Source of the DNA: Salinilacustrithrix flava
GTDB taxonomy: Bacteria > Actinomycetota > Acidimicrobiia > Acidimicrobiales > Salinilacustritrichaceae
Length of the DNA: 64,000 nucleotides
Assembly (NCBI RefSeq): GCF_041228405.1
Contig: NZ_CP133888.1
Coordinates: forward strand, 3,720,001-3,784,000
Reading direction: 5' to 3'
Position numbers and translations under genes: made by a program. Under the pieces are notes generated by a model, which was not told the DNA's origin, made no database searches, and worked only from the letters and a program-made list of their open reading frames with translations. Below, piece by piece: positions 7,338 through 16,452 of the stretch (the first letter of the stretch is position 1; each line of letters opens with the position of its first letter).

Positions 7338-10058
7338 CTACTTGGCGGCAGCCCAGGAGTCGCCGAAGGCGATGTTGACCTCGAGGGGCACCCGCAGGTC
7401 GGCGGCGCCTCGCATGGTCTCCTCCACCAAGCCAGGGGCGACGTCGCACTCGTCCTCGGGCACCTCGCAGATGATCTCGTCGTGGACCTGGAGGATGACC
7501 TGGGTGTCGAGGCCCTGGGCGTCGAGGGCCTGATCGAGGCGGACCAGGGCGACCTTGAACACGTCCGCGGCCAGGCCCTGGATGCCGGCGTTCATGGCCT
7601 GGCGCTCCCCGGCCTGGCGGATGCGCACGTTCGACGACGACAGCTCGGGGATCTGGCGACGACGGCCGAACAGCGTCTCCGTGTAGCCCCGCTCCCGAGC
7701 CTCCTCGACGACGCGGTCCATGTAGGCGTGCACGTTGGGGAAGGCGGCGAAGTAGGCGTCGAGGATCACCGACGCCTCCTTGGTCGGGATGTTGAGGCGC
7801 TGGCCGAGGCCGTAGGCCTCCATGCCGTAGGCGAGGCCGTAGGAGACCATCTTGGCCTTGGCCCGCTGGTCGGGCTGGACCTCGTCGAGCTCGACGCCGA
7901 ACACGCGCGCCGCTGTCTCGGTGTGGATGTCGGTGCCCGACTCGAACGCCTCGATCAGGCCGGGATCCTCGGCGAGGTGGGCGATGCAGCGCAGCTCGAT
8001 CTGGTTGTAGTCGGCCACCAGGAGCTTGCATCCCTCCGCAGGGATGAACGCCTCACGGAACTCCTTGCCCATCTCCGAGCGCACGGGGATGTTGTGCAGG
8101 TTCGGGTTGTCGGAGCTGAGGCGACCCGTGCGAGCCACGGTCTGGTTGAACGTGGCGTGGATGCGACCGTCCTCGCGGACGTCGGCCAGCAGCGAGACGC
8201 CGTAGGTGGAGCGCAGCTTCTCGACCTCGCGGTAGGCGAGGATGTGATCGATGATCGGGTGCTCGCCCTTCATCTTCTCGAGCGTCTGCGCGTCGGTGGA
8301 GTAACCCGTCTTCGTCTTCTTCTGCGGCGTGAGGCCCAGCTCGTCGAAGAGCACCTCGCGCATCTGCTTGGTCGAGTTGACGTTGAACGGGTGGCCGGCG
8401 TCAGCGGTGATGGCCTCGCGCAGCTCCTCGGCCTCGGTGGTCAGCCGGTCCTTCAACCGGGTGAGCACCTCGGTGTCGACCCGCACGCCGACGTCCTCCA
8501 TCTTGGCCAGCACCCGCACGAGCGGCGTCTCGAGCTCGTCGTTGAGCCAGCGCAGGCCCTGGGCATCGATGGCCTCGAGCAGGGGCACGGCCAGCTTGCG
8601 GGTCCCGAGCGCGACCCGGGCGGTCAGCAGGGACAGCGGCGTGGACTCGTCCGCTCCGAGGTCGAGCTGGCCCTCGGGGGCGGTGCCGTCCTCGGGCAGC
8701 TCGAGCAGGGCGTAGCGCTGGAGCAGGTCGCCGAGGCGGTAGGACGACTCGGCCGGGTCGAGCAGGTAGGCGGCGAGGGTGGTGTCGATGCGCAGGCCGG
8801 CGATGTCGAGGTCGAGCGCCCACAGCGCCTTCAGCAGCGGCTTGGCGTGGTGGACGGCCAGGCCCCGACCGTCGAGCACGGGGCGCAGCGCGACCTTGAC
8901 GGCTTCGTCGGCGAGCACGTCGGCCGGCAGCCACAGGACGTCGCCGGTGGTCTCGTCGATCTCGATGGCCAGGCCCTCGAGCCCGCCGTGGGGGCCGTAG
9001 GCACCGGCGACGCCGAGGGTGTGGTCGGGGTCGACGCCATCGGCGCCCGGGGTGACCCGGGCCAGGGCTGCGACCGCATCGGCCGGGTCGGTGCCGTCGA
9101 CGACCTCGGCTTCGAGCACCTCGGTCTGGCGCATCGCCCCGAGGTCCCGACCGAGCGCCTCGGTCAGCCGGTCGAACAGGGTGTGGAACTCGAGGAAGTC
9201 GAACAGCCGCTTGAGCTCGTCGCTGTCGATCTCGCCCATCTCGAGCTGGTCGAGGCCGCCGGGAAGCTCCTCGGAGAGGTCGACGTCGCGCAGCAGCTCC
9301 ATGACGATGGCGTTCTCGCGCACGATCTCCTCGTGCGCCGCCAGGTTCTCCTTGAGCTTCGGGGTCTGCTCGTCGAGGTGGGCGAAGATGCCATCGAGGT
9401 CGCCGTACTTGTCGAGCAGCTTGGCTGCCGTCTTCTCCCCCACCCCCGGGACGCCGGGCAGGTTGTCGCTGGCGTCGCCCCGCATGGCGGCGTACATGAC
9501 GTACTTGTCGGGGGTGACGCCGGTGCGCTCGAGGATGCCGGCCTCGTCGTAGAGCGCGTAGTCCGACACGCCGCGCTTGTTGTAGAGGACCTTGACGTGG
9601 GGGTCGCAGACCAGCTGGTACACGTCGCGGTCGCCGGTGACGATGATGACGTCGTGGCCGGCCTCGCGGCCCTGCTCGGCGAGCGTGGCGATGATGTCAT
9701 CGGCCTCGATGCCGGCCTTGTCCACGATCGGGAAGCCGAGGGTGCTGATGACCTCGCGGACGAGGCCCATCTGCTGGCGGAGGATGTCGGGGGCCTCGGC
9801 CCGGCCCGCCTTGTAGTCGGCGACCCGCTCGTGGCGGAACGTCTTCTCCGGGCGGTCGAAGGCAACGACGACGCCGTCGCTCGGGTGGTCCCGGAGCATG
9901 TTGATCAGCATCGACGTGAACCCGTAGACGGCGTTGGTCACCTGCCCGGAGGCGGTGGCCAGGTCGGTGGGCAGGGCGAAGAACGCCCGGTACGTCAGCG
10001 AGTTCCCGTCGATGAGCAGGAAGCGGCGGCCGCTCCCCGTCGGACCGGACGCGGCCAC
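7338..10058 (-). CDS. polA: DNA polymerase I
   Basis: 906-aa repair and Okazaki-fragment polymerase. Residues 1-~300 are the 5'-3' exonuclease (FLLIDGNSLTYRAFFALP; GDRDVYQLV). The middle ~310-530 occupies the 3'-5' exonuclease position but lacks the DxE of Exo I and the NxxxD of Exo II, so proofreading is probably absent. The C-terminal polymerase has motif A DYNQIELRCIAHL, motif B AKAKMVSYGLAYG and motif C QVHDEIICEV. Motif B has Tyr where E. coli has Phe762, as in mycobacterial Pol I, which predicts weak discrimination against dideoxynucleotides. Seven bp follow pdtaR, implying cotranscription. Confidence 0.97.
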   Translation of the reverse strand: MAASGPTGSGRRFLLIDGNSLTYRAFFALPTDLATASGQVTNAVYGFTSMLINMLRDHPSDGVVVAFDRPEKTFRHERVADYKAGRAEAPDILRQQMGLVREVISTLGFPIVDKAGIEADDIIATLAEQGREAGHDVIIVTGDRDVYQLVCDPHVKVLYNKRGVSDYALYDEAGILERTGVTPDKYVMYAAMRGDASDNLPGVPGVGEKTAAKLLDKYGDLDGIFAHLDEQTPKLKENLAAHEEIVRENAIVMELLRDVDLSEELPGGLDQLEMGEIDSDELKRLFDFLEFHTLFDRLTEALGRDLGAMRQTEVLEAEVVDGTDPADAVAALARVTPGADGVDPDHTLGVAGAYGPHGGLEGLAIEIDETTGDVLWLPADVLADEAVKVALRPVLDGRGLAVHHAKPLLKALWALDLDIAGLRIDTTLAAYLLDPAESSYRLGDLLQRYALLELPEDGTAPEGQLDLGADESTPLSLLTARVALGTRKLAVPLLEAIDAQGLRWLNDELETPLVRVLAKMEDVGVRVDTEVLTRLKDRLTTEAEELREAITADAGHPFNVNSTKQMREVLFDELGLTPQKKTKTGYSTDAQTLEKMKGEHPIIDHILAYREVEKLRSTYGVSLLADVREDGRIHATFNQTVARTGRLSSDNPNLHNIPVRSEMGKEFREAFIPAEGCKLLVADYNQIELRCIAHLAEDPGLIEAFESGTDIHTETAARVFGVELDEVQPDQRAKAKMVSYGLAYGMEAYGLGQRLNIPTKEASVILDAYFAAFPNVHAYMDRVVEEARERGYTETLFGRRRQIPELSSSNVRIRQAGERQAMNAGIQGLAADVFKVALVRLDQALDAQGLDTQVILQVHDEIICEVPEDECDVAPGLVEETMRGAADLRVPLEVNIAFGDSWAAAK

Positions 10059-10065
10059 GGCCAGA

Positions 10066-10659
10066 TCAGGCTCCGGCGTCGGAGTCGGGGCTGATGGAGC
10101 CGGCGATGACCTGCTCGGCGACGTCCTTGGCCTTGCCCCGGGTGTTCATGGCCGTCTTCTGGATCCAGTCGAAGGCCTCGTTCTCCGACATGGCGTGGTT
10201 GTCCATGAGGATGCCCTTGGCCCGGTCGACCAGCTTGCGGGTCTCGAGCTGGTCCTCGAGGGACTGGGTCTGGTCGTGCAGCGCGCGCATCTCGCGGTGA
10301 CGGCCGAGGGCGATCTCCACAGCGGGGATCAGCTCGGAGCGCTGGAACGGCTTGACCAGGTAGGCGAGGGCACCGGCGTCGCGGGCCTGCTCGATGAGGT
10401 CGCGCTGGCTGAAGGCGGTGAGGATCAGCACGGCCGACTTCTTCTCGGTCGAGATCTCCCGGGCCGCGGCCAGGCCGTCGAGGCCGGGCATCTTCACGTC
10501 GAGGATGGCGAGGTCGGGCTCGAGCTGGCGCACCAGCTCCACCGCCTCGTCGCCACGACCGGTCTCCCCGACCACGTCGTAGCCCTCTTCCTGCAGGGTC
10601 TCCTTGAGGTCCAGCCTGATGATGGCCTCGTCCTCGGCGATCACCACGCGAGTGGCCAC
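10066..10659 (-). CDS. pdtaR: ANTAR-domain response regulator (PdtaR type)
   Basis: 197-aa two-component response regulator acting on RNA. The receiver domain (1-~120) has EDEAIIR, phospho-acceptor Asp in AILDVKMPGLDG, Thr in ILTAFSQ and Lys in YLVKPF. The C-terminal ANTAR domain (~135-190; AKGILMDNHAMSENEAFDWIQ) binds paired RNA hairpins to antiterminate transcription. It matches M. tuberculosis Rv1626/PdtaR, also encoded close to polA. Start is GTG 10659 with AAGGAG about 8 nt upstream. No cognate PdtaS kinase is in the window. Confidence 0.9.
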   Translation of the reverse strand: MATRVVIAEDEAIIRLDLKETLQEEGYDVVGETGRGDEAVELVRQLEPDLAILDVKMPGLDGLAAAREISTEKKSAVLILTAFSQRDLIEQARDAGALAYLVKPFQRSELIPAVEIALGRHREMRALHDQTQSLEDQLETRKLVDRAKGILMDNHAMSENEAFDWIQKTAMNTRGKAKDVAEQVIAGSISPDSDAGA

Positions 10660-10747
10660 AGGAGGTCTCCTTCCCCGCTTCGCAGCGGCTGCACGGACAG
10701 GACCGACGATGCTGCCACGTCGCCGGAGCCCTGGTCGAACGAAACGG

Positions 10748-11041
10748 TCAGGATGTCTCGGCCACCAGGCGATCGAGCAGCTCGTCCTGGCTGGCTTCGA
10801 GCCGGGCGATCTCGGCAGCGACGCCCGCCCGGTGGGATCGCATCGACTCGGCGTGGCGGGCCGCCTCGCGATGCTCCCGCTCGGCGACCGGCGTCTCCGA
10901 CACCAGGGCGCGCAGGCGGGCATCGTCCGCAGCTTCGGAGAGGTGCAGGAGCTGCTCGTCGACGATCTGGAGCTCCTCCCGGAGCTTCTGCAACCGCTGC
11001 CCGACCTCTCGGAGCCGCCGTTCGACCTGGCGTCTCGACAC
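10748..11041 (-). CDS. small coiled-coil protein
   Basis: 97-aa highly charged, almost wholly helical protein (RRLREVGQRLQKLREELQIV and similar heptads) with no signal peptide or membrane helix. GTG 11041 is supported by TAGGAT on the minus strand (11049-11054) ending 7 nt before it, which implies a leaderless mRNA. Function unknown. It sits upstream of pdtaR with an 88-bp gap, so it may or may not be cotranscribed. Confidence 0.65.
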   Translation of the reverse strand: MSRRQVERRLREVGQRLQKLREELQIVDEQLLHLSEAADDARLRALVSETPVAEREHREAARHAESMRSHRAGVAAEIARLEASQDELLDRLVAETS

Positions 11042-11178
11042 GACCCCGATCCTACGCCGGAACCCCCTCCTCGAACTGGCAGTGCTGGTGTCGCACCACG
11101 GCCGCCGGGACGGGGCTGAGCGGGAGCGACGGTGGGCATGGCTACCGTGGCACCGGCCCCGACCGAGGAGAGGACGCA

Positions 11179-13032
11179 GTGCAGGACGGTCGAGGAGGCA
11201 TGGACGGCTGGGGCATCGACCACGGCTACCACGCCACCAACGGCGAGTGGCACGAGACGCCGGCCGCCACACGGGACGCCATCCGGGCAGCCATGGGCGG
11301 CGCTGTCGACGAGCCGAGCGCGCCGGAGGGCCCGCCGGTGTGGACGGTGCCGGTCGGCTGGGGTGGCGAGACGCTGCGCAGCCCGTGCCGCCTGCGGCTG
11401 GAGGACGGCACCGACGTCGGCGTCGTCGAGGCCCTCCCGCCGGACCTGCCGATCGGGCGTCACCGCCTCATCCCCGTCGACCGTGGCCCCGCCACACTGC
11501 TCCTCGTCCGTCCCCGCTCCTGCCACCGACCGGAGGACATGCGCCGGTCGGCGCTCGCCGTGCAGGCCTATGCATCCCGCAGCCGGCAGAGCTGGGGCAT
11601 CGGCGACCTGCGCGACCTGCGCCTCCTCGGACACTGGGCTCGTGAGCACGGCATCGACCACCTCGCCCTCAGCCCGCTCCACGCCCCCTCCCCCGGCGAC
11701 CACCCCCAGCCGAGCCCGTACTACCCGAGCAGCCGGCGCAACCTGAACCCGCTGCACATCACCATCGACGAGGCCCCCGGCGCGGCGAACGACGATCGGA
11801 TCCGCTCGCTGGGCGACGAGGCCCGGGCCCTGCTCGCGGACCGCCGCATCGACCGCACCGCCGTGTGGGCCGCGAAGCGCCAGGCCCTGCAGCTGCTGTT
11901 CGAGGGGCTCGGCACGACCGGCCATCGGGAGCTGGACGCGTTCCGGGCCGAGCGAGGCGACGACCTCGAGCGCTGGGCTGCCTTCTGCACGATCAGTGAG
12001 GACCACCCCGGCACGTGGCGGGACTGGCTGACCGAGCTCCAGCACCCCGACAGCCCCGCCGTGGCCCGCTACGTCGCCGAGCGCGCCGACCGGGCGCGCT
12101 TCCACTGCTGGCTGCAGCTGCTCGCCGACCGCCAGCTCGCCGGTCTCGCCGACGTCGCCCCACTGGTCACCGACCTGGCCGTCGGCGTGGACCCGGGCGG
12201 CGCCGATGCCTGGATCGACCAGGACCAGCTCGCCCTCGACGCCCGCGTCGGCGCCCCGCCGGACGACTTCGCCGCCGACGGCCAGGACTGGGGCCTGCCC
12301 CCGTCGATCCCCCACCGGATGCGGGAGGACGGCTACGAGACCTTCGCCCGGACCATCCGGGCGTCGCTGCGCCACGGAGCCGGCATCCGCATCGACCACG
12401 TCCTCGGCCTGTTCCGCCTGTTCTGGATCCCGCCGGGCGGCTCGGCCAGCGATGGCGCGTACGTGCGCTACCCGGCCGACGACCTGCTGACCGTGCTGGC
12501 CATCGAGTCCGAGCGGGCCGGCGCGTTCGTGATCGGCGAGGACCTCGGCACGGTCGAGGAGGGCGTCCGAGACGACCTCGCCACCATCGGCGTGCTCAGC
12601 ACCCGACTCGTCTACTTCGAGGACACCCCACCGTCGCAGTGGCCCTCCAACGTCGGCGGCGCCGTGACCACCCACGACCTGCCGACCATCGCCGGCACCT
12701 GGACCGGCGCCGACGGGCGGCTGCGGTCCGAGGCCGGCCTGTCGAACGACGGCGCCGGGTCGCTGCGAGCGAGCCTCGAGCGGCTCGTCGGGGACGGCGA
12801 CGCCTCGGTCGAGGATGCCGTCGTGGCCAACCACCGGGCGCTGGCCACCTCCCCGGTGGACCTGGCCATCGCCAACCTCGACGACGTCCTGTGCCTGGAG
12901 GAGCGACCCAACATGCCCGGCACCGTCGACGAGTGGCCGAACTGGTCGATCGCCCACCCGGACCCGGTCGACGACCTCATCGCCGGCCCTCCTCCCGCCA
13001 CGCTCGAGTCGATCCGCCGCACGTCCCCCTGA
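11179..13032 (+). CDS. malQ: 4-alpha-glucanotransferase (amylomaltase, GH77)
   Basis: Disproportionates maltodextrins in glycogen/maltose metabolism. The ~617-aa GH77 product shows SRQSWGIGDLRDL, LSPLHA and SPYYPSSRRNLNPL in the substrate-binding region. It also has the nucleophile segment GIRIDHVLGLFRLFWIP, the acid/base segment VIGEDLGTV, and TTHDLPTIAGTW. GTG 11179 has GAGGAG 8 nt upstream and is preferred. ATG 11200, seven codons later, has AGGAGG only 1 nt before it, too close to be used. A stand-alone gene with a family B repeat overlapping its stop codon. Confidence 0.93.
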   Translation: MQDGRGGMDGWGIDHGYHATNGEWHETPAATRDAIRAAMGGAVDEPSAPEGPPVWTVPVGWGGETLRSPCRLRLEDGTDVGVVEALPPDLPIGRHRLIPVDRGPATLLLVRPRSCHRPEDMRRSALAVQAYASRSRQSWGIGDLRDLRLLGHWAREHGIDHLALSPLHAPSPGDHPQPSPYYPSSRRNLNPLHITIDEAPGAANDDRIRSLGDEARALLADRRIDRTAVWAAKRQALQLLFEGLGTTGHRELDAFRAERGDDLERWAAFCTISEDHPGTWRDWLTELQHPDSPAVARYVAERADRARFHCWLQLLADRQLAGLADVAPLVTDLAVGVDPGGADAWIDQDQLALDARVGAPPDDFAADGQDWGLPPSIPHRMREDGYETFARTIRASLRHGAGIRIDHVLGLFRLFWIPPGGSASDGAYVRYPADDLLTVLAIESERAGAFVIGEDLGTVEEGVRDDLATIGVLSTRLVYFEDTPPSQWPSNVGGAVTTHDLPTIAGTWTGADGRLRSEAGLSNDGAGSLRASLERLVGDGDASVEDAVVANHRALATSPVDLAIANLDDVLCLEERPNMPGTVDEWPNWSIAHPDPVDDLIAGPPPATLESIRRTSP

Positions 13033-13053
13033 AACTGGCAGCGGCCACGGAAC
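13031..13053 (+). repeat. single copy of intergenic repeat family B
   Basis: CTGGCAGCGGCCACGGAAC lies at 13035-13053. The wider unit overlaps the last two bases of the malQ stop. No second arm. The remaining gap to 13229 shows a loose ATCGGGGC/GCCCCGAT pair but no gene. Confidence 0.7.
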
Positions 13054-13229
13054 ACCAGCGCCGTCGGGCCGCTCGGGCGGACTAGTCCTCCCGGGTGGGA
13101 AGGAAATGGGCACATCGGGGCATCGTCCAATCCGACAGGGGTGCCGATACTGGACACATCGCCCCGATCCGCTCGGGGCGGCGAACACGGTCCGGGTCCA
13201 CGTGACCACCGCCTGCCACCGAGGACGAG

Positions 13230-13730
13230 ATGCCAGCCCGACTCCGCCCGCAGACGAGACGCGACGACGGGGCGGCGATGGTCGAGTTCGCGTTCGTGGC
13301 GGTGCTGCTGGTGATGGTGGTCTTCGGCATCATCACGTTCGGTCTGCTGCTCTCGTTCAAGCAGGACGTCACCCGGGCCGCCGCCGAGGGAGCCCGGGCA
13401 GGCGCAGTGGCGATCAGCGCGACGACGCCGACCCTCCCCACGGATGACGAGCGATACGACGCCGCCCTCGTCGCCACCGAAGAGGCCGTCGCCGGCTTCG
13501 ACCAGGAATGCGGCGTCGACGGCATGTCCTGCACCATCACCGTGCACGATTGCGACAACATCGCTGCCAGCGACCCGAGCACCTATTGGGGCAATCCCAC
13601 ACCGGACTGCGTCACCGTCGAGCTCAACTACGACTACGCCGCCTTCCCGTTGATCCTGGATCCACCCCTGGTCTCGCGACTGCTTCCCGACACCATCTCG
13701 TCCCGATCGGTCGCGAGGTTGAACCAGTGA
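13230..13730 (+). CDS. TadE-like pseudopilin
   Basis: 166-aa TadE family protein. A short basic leader (RRDDGAAMVEFAFVAVLLVMVV) precedes one N-terminal membrane helix with the Glu at position 5 of the hydrophobic stretch typical of TadE/pilin-like proteins, then an extracytoplasmic domain with several Cys. Such minor pseudopilins assemble with Tad pili. It overlaps the next gene by 4 bp (GTGA), so the two form an operon. GAGGACGAG before ATG serves as the ribosome-binding site. Confidence 0.85.
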   Translation: MPARLRPQTRRDDGAAMVEFAFVAVLLVMVVFGIITFGLLLSFKQDVTRAAAEGARAGAVAISATTPTLPTDDERYDAALVATEEAVAGFDQECGVDGMSCTITVHDCDNIAASDPSTYWGNPTPDCVTVELNYDYAAFPLILDPPLVSRLLPDTISSRSVARLNQ

Positions 13731-15592
13731 TCCACCGCTACCTGCACACCCGCGACCGGGGTGCGGTCCTGCCGATCGTCGCCCTCCTCCTCCCGGTGCT
13801 GATGCTCATGACCGCCTTCGCCGTCGACTTGGGTCGCCAGCGAGCCTTGCGCCGGGACCTGCAAGCGGATGCCGACGTGATCGCCCTCGACCTCGTCCGC
13901 TTGGCCGATGGCCGGACGATGGACCAGATCGTCAACCTCGACCCGACGTTCCTGTCCGTCGCCAACGAGTCGTTCACCCGGAATGGGCTCACGCCGATGG
14001 CATCGGTGCCCGAGGTCGCCAGCGTCGTCACCTACGGACGCTGGGATGCAGCGGCCACGCCCCAGTTCGACCCCGTCACCCCTTCCGGCATCCCGAACTC
14101 GGTGAGGGTCTCCCTCGAGGACGACGTCGACTACTTCTTCCAGCCGGGCACCGGAGGGGCGAAGCGAGAGGCCTACGCCGTCCGGGACGGTGAAGCCGTG
14201 TTCTCCATCGGGTCGCGCCTCGCCAGCGTCGACACGGCGAACTCGCCGCTGATCGATCCCGTGCTCGACGCGCTGTTCCAAGGGCTCGACCCGATCAACC
14301 CGGTCGCCACGAGCGGGCCTGTGCTGTTCGATCAACCCGCCTCCATGGCCATGCCTGCGCAGGCCGAAGACGATGGCGTCTCGCTCAGTGCGCTGAGCTA
14401 CGAGGGCCTGGCCGGCAACGACATCACGATCCGTCAGCTGATCGGCTTCATCCCCGCAGACGTCGACTCCGAGACCGGCGCCGCAAGTCCGGAGCAGGTC
14501 CTGGCGTCCGAGGTGAAGCTGATCGACCTCGTCCAGGCCACCGCCAGTGCGCTCGACGAGAACGGCGACGGCGAGCAGATCGACGCCGCGGTGGCCTACC
14601 TCGGCGGCCTGTCCCTGGTGATGGACCAGGACGCCACCGTTCAGCTCGACGACCTGCTCAGCGCTGATGTGTCGAGCCCAGGCGCGGTGCTCGACAGCCA
14701 CATCAACGCCTGGGACCTCCTCCTCGCCTCGGTCCAGGCGGTCAACGGCAACAACCTCGTCGGTACGCAGGTTGCACTACCACCAGGCCCATTCCAGTCG
14801 CTTCCACTGGTCTCCAACGTGGTCGACCCTCGGGCGATCGTGACGGTGGCAGTGATCGAGGGACCGCAGTTCGGTCGAGGGCGACCGGGCGGCGCACAGG
14901 CGTTCGCCGAGACGTCCCAGATCCGGCTCGGCGTGGACGTGGGTGTCACCCTCGACGTCAACATCGCCAGCCTCTTGCCGCTCGGATCGCTGCTGCCCTC
15001 GGTGGCCACGGTGAACGTCGACATCCCGGTGAACGTGACCGTGGGCGATGCCGCGGCGGCCCTGACCGGCCTGGACTGCAACGTCACCGATCCGACCCAG
15101 AGTCTCCTCGACCTCGATGTGACCACCGACGCGGCGAAGGTCCGGGTCGGAGCGATGACGCCAGGTCAGCAGCTCGTCGAGATCGGTGACGAGGGCAACG
15201 CAACGAACGCGCCCCTGGCGACCGTGAGCATCCTCGGCATCGACGCCGCGCGGGTGAACGGAAGCCTCACCGCTCCGGTCGGCGCGTCGACGGCCCAGAC
15301 GGTCTCGGACCTGCAGGTCGGGCAGACCGACAACGTGGCCGCACCCTCCTTGGGCCTCCGCAGTCTTCTCGCCAGCCGGCTCTCGACCGAGGTGCTCGGT
15401 TACCCCCTCGTGCCCGACAGCCTCATCAACTCGATCACCGGGTCGATCACCAGCACCGTGCTCTTGCCGATGCTCGACTCGATCGACCAGAGCGTCGTGG
15501 CGCCGCTCCTCGATCTGCTCGGCGCCGACATCGCCGGTGCGGACGTCACGGCGGTGGATGCCATCTGCGACAGCCCGAAGCTCATCGGCTGA
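13727..15592 (+). CDS. TadG-like (Flp pilus assembly/secreted) protein
   Basis: 621-aa protein. The N-terminus has the TadG signature: a basic leader (RDRGAVLPIVALLLPVLMLM), one membrane helix and FAVDLGRQRALRRDLQADAD. A large Ala/Asp/Val-rich extracytoplasmic part follows, with no recognisable domain. GTG 13727 overlaps the tadE stop. It probably works with the TadE-like protein and the distant CpaF ATPase in surface-fibre assembly. The exact role of TadG-like proteins is poorly known. Confidence 0.75.
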   Translation: MIHRYLHTRDRGAVLPIVALLLPVLMLMTAFAVDLGRQRALRRDLQADADVIALDLVRLADGRTMDQIVNLDPTFLSVANESFTRNGLTPMASVPEVASVVTYGRWDAAATPQFDPVTPSGIPNSVRVSLEDDVDYFFQPGTGGAKREAYAVRDGEAVFSIGSRLASVDTANSPLIDPVLDALFQGLDPINPVATSGPVLFDQPASMAMPAQAEDDGVSLSALSYEGLAGNDITIRQLIGFIPADVDSETGAASPEQVLASEVKLIDLVQATASALDENGDGEQIDAAVAYLGGLSLVMDQDATVQLDDLLSADVSSPGAVLDSHINAWDLLLASVQAVNGNNLVGTQVALPPGPFQSLPLVSNVVDPRAIVTVAVIEGPQFGRGRPGGAQAFAETSQIRLGVDVGVTLDVNIASLLPLGSLLPSVATVNVDIPVNVTVGDAAAALTGLDCNVTDPTQSLLDLDVTTDAAKVRVGAMTPGQQLVEIGDEGNATNAPLATVSILGIDAARVNGSLTAPVGASTAQTVSDLQVGQTDNVAAPSLGLRSLLASRLSTEVLGYPLVPDSLINSITGSITSTVLLPMLDSIDQSVVAPLLDLLGADIAGADVTAVDAICDSPKLIG

Positions 15593-15604
15593 CACCCTCG
15601 CCGC

Positions 15605-15610
15605 TACGCT
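15605..15610 (+). promoter_or_regulatory. -10 box of tRNA-Leu
   Basis: TACGCT ends 10 nt before the first base of the tRNA, the right distance for initiation about 4 nt upstream of the mature 5' end. No clear -35 is seen. Confidence 0.5.
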
Positions 15611-15620
15611 CGTCGCTCTC

Positions 15621-15704
15621 GCCCGGATGGCGAAATTGGCAAACGCTGCGGTCTCAAACACCGTTGATCTCACGATCTTGCGGGTTCGATCCCCGCTCCG
15701 GGCA
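15621..15704 (+). tRNA. tRNA-Leu (anticodon CAA)
   Basis: Class II cloverleaf. Acceptor GCCCGGA (15621-15627) pairs with TCCGGGC (15697-15703), followed by discriminator A. Anticodon loop CTCAAAC gives CAA, reading UUG. There is a long variable arm (about 15664-15679), and the T arm is GCGGG-TTCGATC-CCCGC. CCA is not encoded. Its 3' half (15670-15704) overlaps the end of a minus-strand endonuclease gene. Confidence 0.95.
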
Positions 15705-16323
15705 CGTCCAAGGCACACGGATTGCTCTTCGAAGCTCCGATGCCGTCGAGCACCGCGACGTCCTCGCGCCGGGCAACGCTCTGGTTCCACCCCGACCTGG
15801 TCGACGTGATCGAGAGTCGGTCCAGTGCTTCGGCGAACATGGCATGGATGTCCTCGGAGCGGTTCGAGAAGAAGTAGCGGGGATACGCATACCTCTTCCC
15901 TCTGACGGTGACCTTGTTCATCGAGCGACAGCCATCGCTGTGCAACAGGCCGCACACGAATAGCTCGGGATGGCGGTCGAGTGCGATCGTCTCCTGCCAG
16001 CTCGCGAGCGCGAGCGGGCGGAGGTGCTTCTTGCCCCCAGCGTGCTGGGGGAAGAGCGCCGGCCACCGCTTGCTCGACATGCCGACCTCGATGCAACCCT
16101 CGCGAGTGAGGTGCCCGACGGCGTTCGTCGGGAGCAGGATCTGCATCGACGCCTCGACGAGGTCGATGATCAGGGGCCACGCCATGGCGCACGTGACCCG
16201 CATCCGGAACACCTGTCGACGCTGTTCGGAGATGCAGCCGTCGCCCAGGTACTGACCCAACAGGTACGCGTACGCCCGACGCCGACCATCGTCAGCGACC
16301 TCCGGAGGGTGGCCCGCGACCAT
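15670..16323 (-). CDS. stand-alone LAGLIDADG-type homing endonuclease
   Basis: 217-aa member of an actinobacterial family of free-standing LAGLIDADG-like proteins. The first motif is YAYLLGQYLGDGCIS with catalytic Asp in LGDG. The conserved centre is PALFPQHAGGKKHLRPLALA, and the second motif is FVCGLLHSDGCRS. The last ~20 residues (ending GAGIEPARS) are encoded by the antisense strand of tRNA-Leu; the TGA at 15670-15672 lies in the tRNA variable arm. ATG 16323 is chosen; ATG 16356 would add 11 residues. Probably a selfish element parked against the tRNA; activity unproven. Confidence 0.8.
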   Translation of the reverse strand: MVAGHPPEVADDGRRRAYAYLLGQYLGDGCISEQRRQVFRMRVTCAMAWPLIIDLVEASMQILLPTNAVGHLTREGCIEVGMSSKRWPALFPQHAGGKKHLRPLALASWQETIALDRHPELFVCGLLHSDGCRSMNKVTVRGKRYAYPRYFFSNRSEDIHAMFAEALDRLSITSTRSGWNQSVARREDVAVLDGIGASKSNPCALDVPGAGIEPARS

Positions 16324-16384
16324 GACGTCAACCGTACGGACGGTGTACGACAGCATCCGCTGCCGCCCCGGGCACCGCTTCGTT

Positions 16385-16420
16385 GGTCCCGGACCGACCA
16401 CCTGTGGTCGATCCGGGACC
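16385..16420. repeat. long inverted repeat flanking the endonuclease gene
   Basis: Arms GGTCCCGGA-C-CGACCAC and GTGGTCG-A-TCCGGGACC pair over 16 bp with one mismatch and a very tight loop. It lies between the endonuclease start and the 40-aa ORF. No U-tract on either strand. It may mark the edge of the inserted element or act as a cruciform; function unknown. Confidence 0.6.
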
Positions 16421-16452
16421 AGTGAACGTCGGGTGGGCGTACGCTCGGAGAC

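Noticed and set aside
11070..11085. GAACTGGCAGTG resembling family B
   Set aside because: Too short to separate from chance in this G+C-rich sequence.
9934..11178. upstream part of the long frame ending in malQ
   Set aside because: Antisense to polA and pdtaR; real MalQ sequence begins at about 11179.
16385..16420. inverted repeat as an intrinsic terminator
   Set aside because: It lies upstream of both flanking genes and has no U-tract on either strand.
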